NCBI RefSeq assembly: GCF_037975245.1
Contig: NC_092564.1
Location: forward strand, 14,635,984 to 14,699,983
DNA from: Apostichopus japonicus
Lineage: Eukaryota > Echinodermata > Holothuroidea > Aspidochirotida > Stichopodidae
Direction of reading: 5' to 3'
Length of the DNA: 64,000 nucleotides
A program made the position numbers and the translations under genes. The stretch's first letter is position 1. Every line of letters begins with the position of its first letter. The notes under the pieces are model-generated. The model worked only from the letters and a program-made list of their open reading frames with translations. It was not told the DNA's origin and did not search any database. Below are positions 60,435-64,000 of this stretch, piece after piece.

Positions 60435-61368
60435 GTATATGTATATATATATTTATATTTATATAGGAATAACGGAAAAACTGTTAAACATGCTGCCTCT
60501 CAGATATGCTCAACAGCTATACAACGATCACACTTATTCAAACATTTCACTGCATTCGTAAAGCATTTTGATCTCTTCGTGGAGGTGTCTTTAATTCTAA
60601 CGACGCATTTAAAAATGTTTTCCTAAATGGGTTGAAAATTCAATAAAGGCCTAGTTCGCTTTTGATTTTCTTTTCTCTTTTGTTTCTTCTTGCCTTTGAG
60701 CAGCTGATGTATACCATCTGTACTGAGAAGAGGATTGTGGGCGGTAATAATGGCTTATTATGAAACTACTTAAACGGCTTATCATACTGAATATTCTCTC
60801 TATCATAATGAACAAGTAGTTTTGTGCGTGTATTTTCTGGGGTCGTTATAGGTGTGATCGTACTGTCTGGCACGAGTAGGTGTGTATCGCGACCATGTGA
60901 CGATTGCCAATATATGGTCATTCACGATCGCACCTGGCACTGTTTTGTATCCACGGAACAGTCACCATCATAAGCACCTTCTGCAGGGGAGGTACTATAA
61001 TTGTTTAGCCAAGTTGCTGAAACATTTCTACATATTGAGGTCCAATCAGGTACCGTTATACCAGGAAAGCATTTTCGTATCGCGAAGATACGACTCGCAA
61101 GTTCTTTTTGGGTTTTCCGAAAAGGGAAAACTATTGAGTAACTCTTACCGACCTTGCAAAATTGTGAGCGGAAAATTGGATTGCAAAGTCGGCAATCACT
61201 ATAACGCATATCGCAAAGTCGGTAATTACTATTACGGTTAGATTCACCCAACACTGCAACATACAAAAATGCTGTACTAAAAGCCCAATAATTCGTTGCT
61301 ATACAAGTCCTTTGGGCAGAAATCATTTCTCAAAAAAGGTTGTTATCACTAAAATCGTAGGGTCTGCA

Positions 61369-61701
61369 CAGTGGCGGAGCTAGGGGTATTGGTCAAGGGG
61401 GCGAGAAAGGTCTGTAGGGGCGCTTTCGACACTATCTAAGCGGAGCGCCACCAAAGGTTGGCCCGGAGCGTACGGAAATTTTTGAGTAAAGATACTTCCT
61501 AGATCGCCGGAAATGACCCTTTCCTGGCCTTGCTAATTTGCAGATAAACGAAGAATAAATAGGTGTCATCGCCAACAAAATGTGACAAATGTCAACAGGT
61601 AGATGAGCTGTAAAAGCTGAAAAGGGCGCCAGCAGTCCATTTGAGTCCGTCAGGGGGGGGGGGGCATTCGCCTCCCTGACTATATGGACGCTCCGCCACT
61701 G
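61369..61701 (+). mobile_element. hAT-type MITE, 333 bp, with near-perfect 8-bp target duplication
   Basis: The ends CAGTGGCGGAGC and GCTCCGCCACTG are perfect 12-bp inverted repeats. The flanks are GGTCTGCA (61361-61368) and GGTTTGCA (61702-61709), 7 of 8 identical. The core ACTATCTAAGCGGAGCGCCA links it to 10493 and 12075. Confidence 0.88.
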
Positions 61702-61993
61702 GGTTTGCACTGTTTACCAATGTTACAAACCACATTCAACAGGTAGACTAAAATTATCAAAAGAAACATTAAATTTGCAATTGGTAGGATGGTGACTTCG
61801 AAGTTCGGCCACTTAAGACTTAAAACACCCCAAAACTAAATCTTCTGGTCTAAATCACCAGAAAATATACTTCATATGGTGGGAGAATTGTGTTTTAGTA
61901 CGATACACGGCCAAACTTTCTTTCCTGCAAACTGTTTTCACGTTGTTTTCCAAGAAAATTCTCCGTGATTGTGGAACTGGTATTTCTTGCTAG

Positions 61994-62269
61994 AGTATTG
62001 CGAAGTTCGGACACGCAACCTACAGTGTGGCGCTGGTAATAATTGGTGGCGCTGTTGCTCTTTCAGTAATTATAACAGACTTCATAGATCTTCGTCATTT
62101 TATTGATAAATATGTAAGTAATTTCTTGCACACGGGTCATTTTGGAGAGAAAGTAACTGAAGCTTCGTACTTTTTGGTGAAATTTGGCTCTTCCTGTAGG
62201 TTTTCATGGTGAAAATCGTGTATTTCTTAGGGTGCCCGAACTTCGCAGTATGGCGAACTTCGCAATACT
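61994..62269. mobile_element. Possible MITE with 16-bp inverted ends
   Basis: AGTATTGCGAAGTTCG at 61994-62009 is the exact reverse complement of 62254-62269. A second inverted match (GCGAAGTTCGGGCACC, reversed) sits inside the right end at about 62232-62247. No target duplication was identified. Confidence 0.5.
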
Positions 62270-64000
62270 GACTATACTATTGAATTGGTAAATGTTCATA
62301 ATATTATGTAGTTAACAAGTCTTAAAAATGTTAAAATATTATTGGTATATGCGTTAGATACCGAATTTTGGTAACCAACCATATCATAGTCCATGTGCCG
62401 AGGCCTTGGTAAGTACCATTATGTTGATAAGGGCAACGTAAAAACAAAAGTGGAAATATATCTATAACGAGAATAACTGCTTGAAGACGTATAAGGAACA
62501 TTTTTTATGTATTCTGAAATAAAGTTTTCATTCGACTACTCAAAAATGTATATTACATGTCAACTTTACGAATTTGCGAGTAGAATCCCTGTGACAACTT
62601 AATCTTACATGGTACACGGTATAGGACTGCGAATTCATCATGGTCACACATCCGGAGTCTTTCCATGCAAAGTTTTTCAATACCGCCCTTGATGTTTCCT
62701 TTCGGGGAAACAATTTATAATGTAGTTTTGATCATCCCGCTCTGTTCCATCGTTTCCCTTGTAATCTTACCTACCGTATTTATAAACCTCGTCGACGTGA
62801 CATCATCACTTTGCACGGTTCGAACAGGTCTTTCACTCTGACCATGCATGTATCACAGTCCATTTGTATACGAGCTTAGGCTGAGAATATTGTCAATATC
62901 GCAAACTGCTTGTAACGTTTCACCGTCCTGACATAGTGCTTTGCTTTCCTGTTTTTAACTATTTTTGCATAAAAAAATACTTAGAGATCATGTTCTGATT
63001 CATAAGCATTACAATGCAATATCGCCAGTTTCGAAGTAGGATTACAACACTGTGTTGTCGTGTCAATATGTACAGTGTCGCACGTCTGCCATCACGCTCA
63101 GCTATGAACTGGGGTTTACATAGCGGCCGCGGAAGGGGAGGGGGGGGGGTGTCACATCAGAAATAAAATAAAAACATCAAAGTCGATCAAGTTAATCTAA
63201 AGTAATTAGAGAGTTCAAAATCTATAAACATGGAAATGGGTTGGTGATATTTTTAAGAGCGGGTTGGGGTGGGCTAGGGTGGGGAGGATCTTTCGAACCC
63301 AATGAATCCACCCGCCCCGGTTTGGACGGGCATGGACCTGTTGAAATTACGTCATTGCCACTTCTCTTCGTTATTGCAAATTGCACGGTTGAGTTTTTAT
63401 CCTTTTTCTATAGAGTTTTATGAACACACACCACATAGATGAATGCTATTCCATAGCCTTCTAGGATCAATGATTTAAGAGATCTTAACTTCATTATTAT
63501 TAAAACAGTAATAACGGTACATTGTTGCACAATACACCACCACACCTCCCGTCCTACCCCTTCCCCGTCACCCATGAAATTACCGACCAGAAGTTAATTC
63601 CAAATGTTTCCCAAATGTACCTGGTCGAACAGAGTCGACAAAACTAACACAATGCATGGGCAAAATACCAAACATAACACCAACCTTCAACTCCCTAACT
63701 TCCCGTCTAAAGGCCCTGGTCCAAGCTCTGCATTTATCTCTCTGGGTCATGAAATATTTCTAATATGTGTTATATCTGACAGGATTGTAGCCTGCCCGAG
63801 AACTCAGTTTCCGACTTTTTATAACTCAGTTTTAATCTCGATATAAATTTGCTGTGCCCTATACAAAGTCATCGTGTTTCCTGTGTCTTCATATTTCTTT
63901 CCTTCCTATTTACCTTGATCGTTATTTCAACTAAAATCTACTTTTTTGAGTGTACAGTTGTTGTTGTACTCCTCCCTACCCCCACCCCCCACCCCGACCC
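62270..64000. other. No gene seen
   Basis: Unique sequence with a G-run at 63135 and short frames; no repeat family recognised. Confidence 0.55.

Noticed and set aside
60882-61326. Overlapping plus and minus frames of 119 and 134 codons
   Set aside because: No motifs on either strand and a short internal duplication (GCAAAGTCGG). Coding on either strand is unsupported.

Overview
This is eukaryotic, animal-type DNA. It is AT-rich and dense in microsatellites, minisatellites, poly-G tracts and short inverted-repeat transposons. Genes are split into short exons with GT-AG introns. The hAT-type MITEs, the tRNA-derived sequence, the LINE remnant and the gene content suggest a marine invertebrate deuterostome, perhaps an echinoderm such as a sea cucumber. 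That placement is inference; no species marker was recognised.

Two multi-exon genes could be assembled by hand, both on the minus strand. Gene A (54200 down to 40492) has 11 coding exons joining in phase into a 631-residue type I cytokine-receptor-like protein. Its parts are a signal peptide, a four-cysteine domain, a PDPP hinge, two fibronectin-III-like domains, one membrane span, a PxP box-1-like motif, and a 242-residue tail with four YxN tyrosine motifs. Gene B (35549 down to 24340) has 9 coding exons joining in phase into a 328-residue ER membrane protein. It has one thioredoxin-like domain with CARC, one degenerate thioredoxin-like domain, a membrane span and a C-terminal KKxx signal. 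A further in-phase exon 6 kb downstream (18394-18227) encodes a different membrane span and another KKxx end, so it looks like an alternative terminal exon.

The most unusual signals are two sequences that fit the type I hammerhead ribozyme fold (CUGANGA, stem II, GAAA, 3-bp stem III, NUH), both on the minus strand and embedded in TA microsatellites. One (44263-44314) lies in intron 7 of gene A in sense orientation, about 100 nt before the exon 8 acceptor. The other (60216-60259) sits in the loop of a perfect 26-28 bp inverted repeat that extends stem I. Helices I and II differ in sequence between the copies but keep pairing.

Layout: 1-18226 has no convincing gene. It carries a 33-bp minisatellite (620-1457), a tRNA-like sequence (2754-2825), a 14-bp array (5017-5450), a 43-bp array (7613-8172) and a cluster of hAT MITEs (10493-12713). 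18227-35549 is gene B, with TA, ATC and TATATTACGTG-type arrays in its introns. 35550-40491 is intergenic, with a diverged duplication and a 280-bp foldback element. 40492-54200 is gene A, with a LINE remnant, MITEs and an inverted satellite in its introns. 54201-64000 has no convincing gene and contains further MITEs, TA arrays and the second hammerhead.
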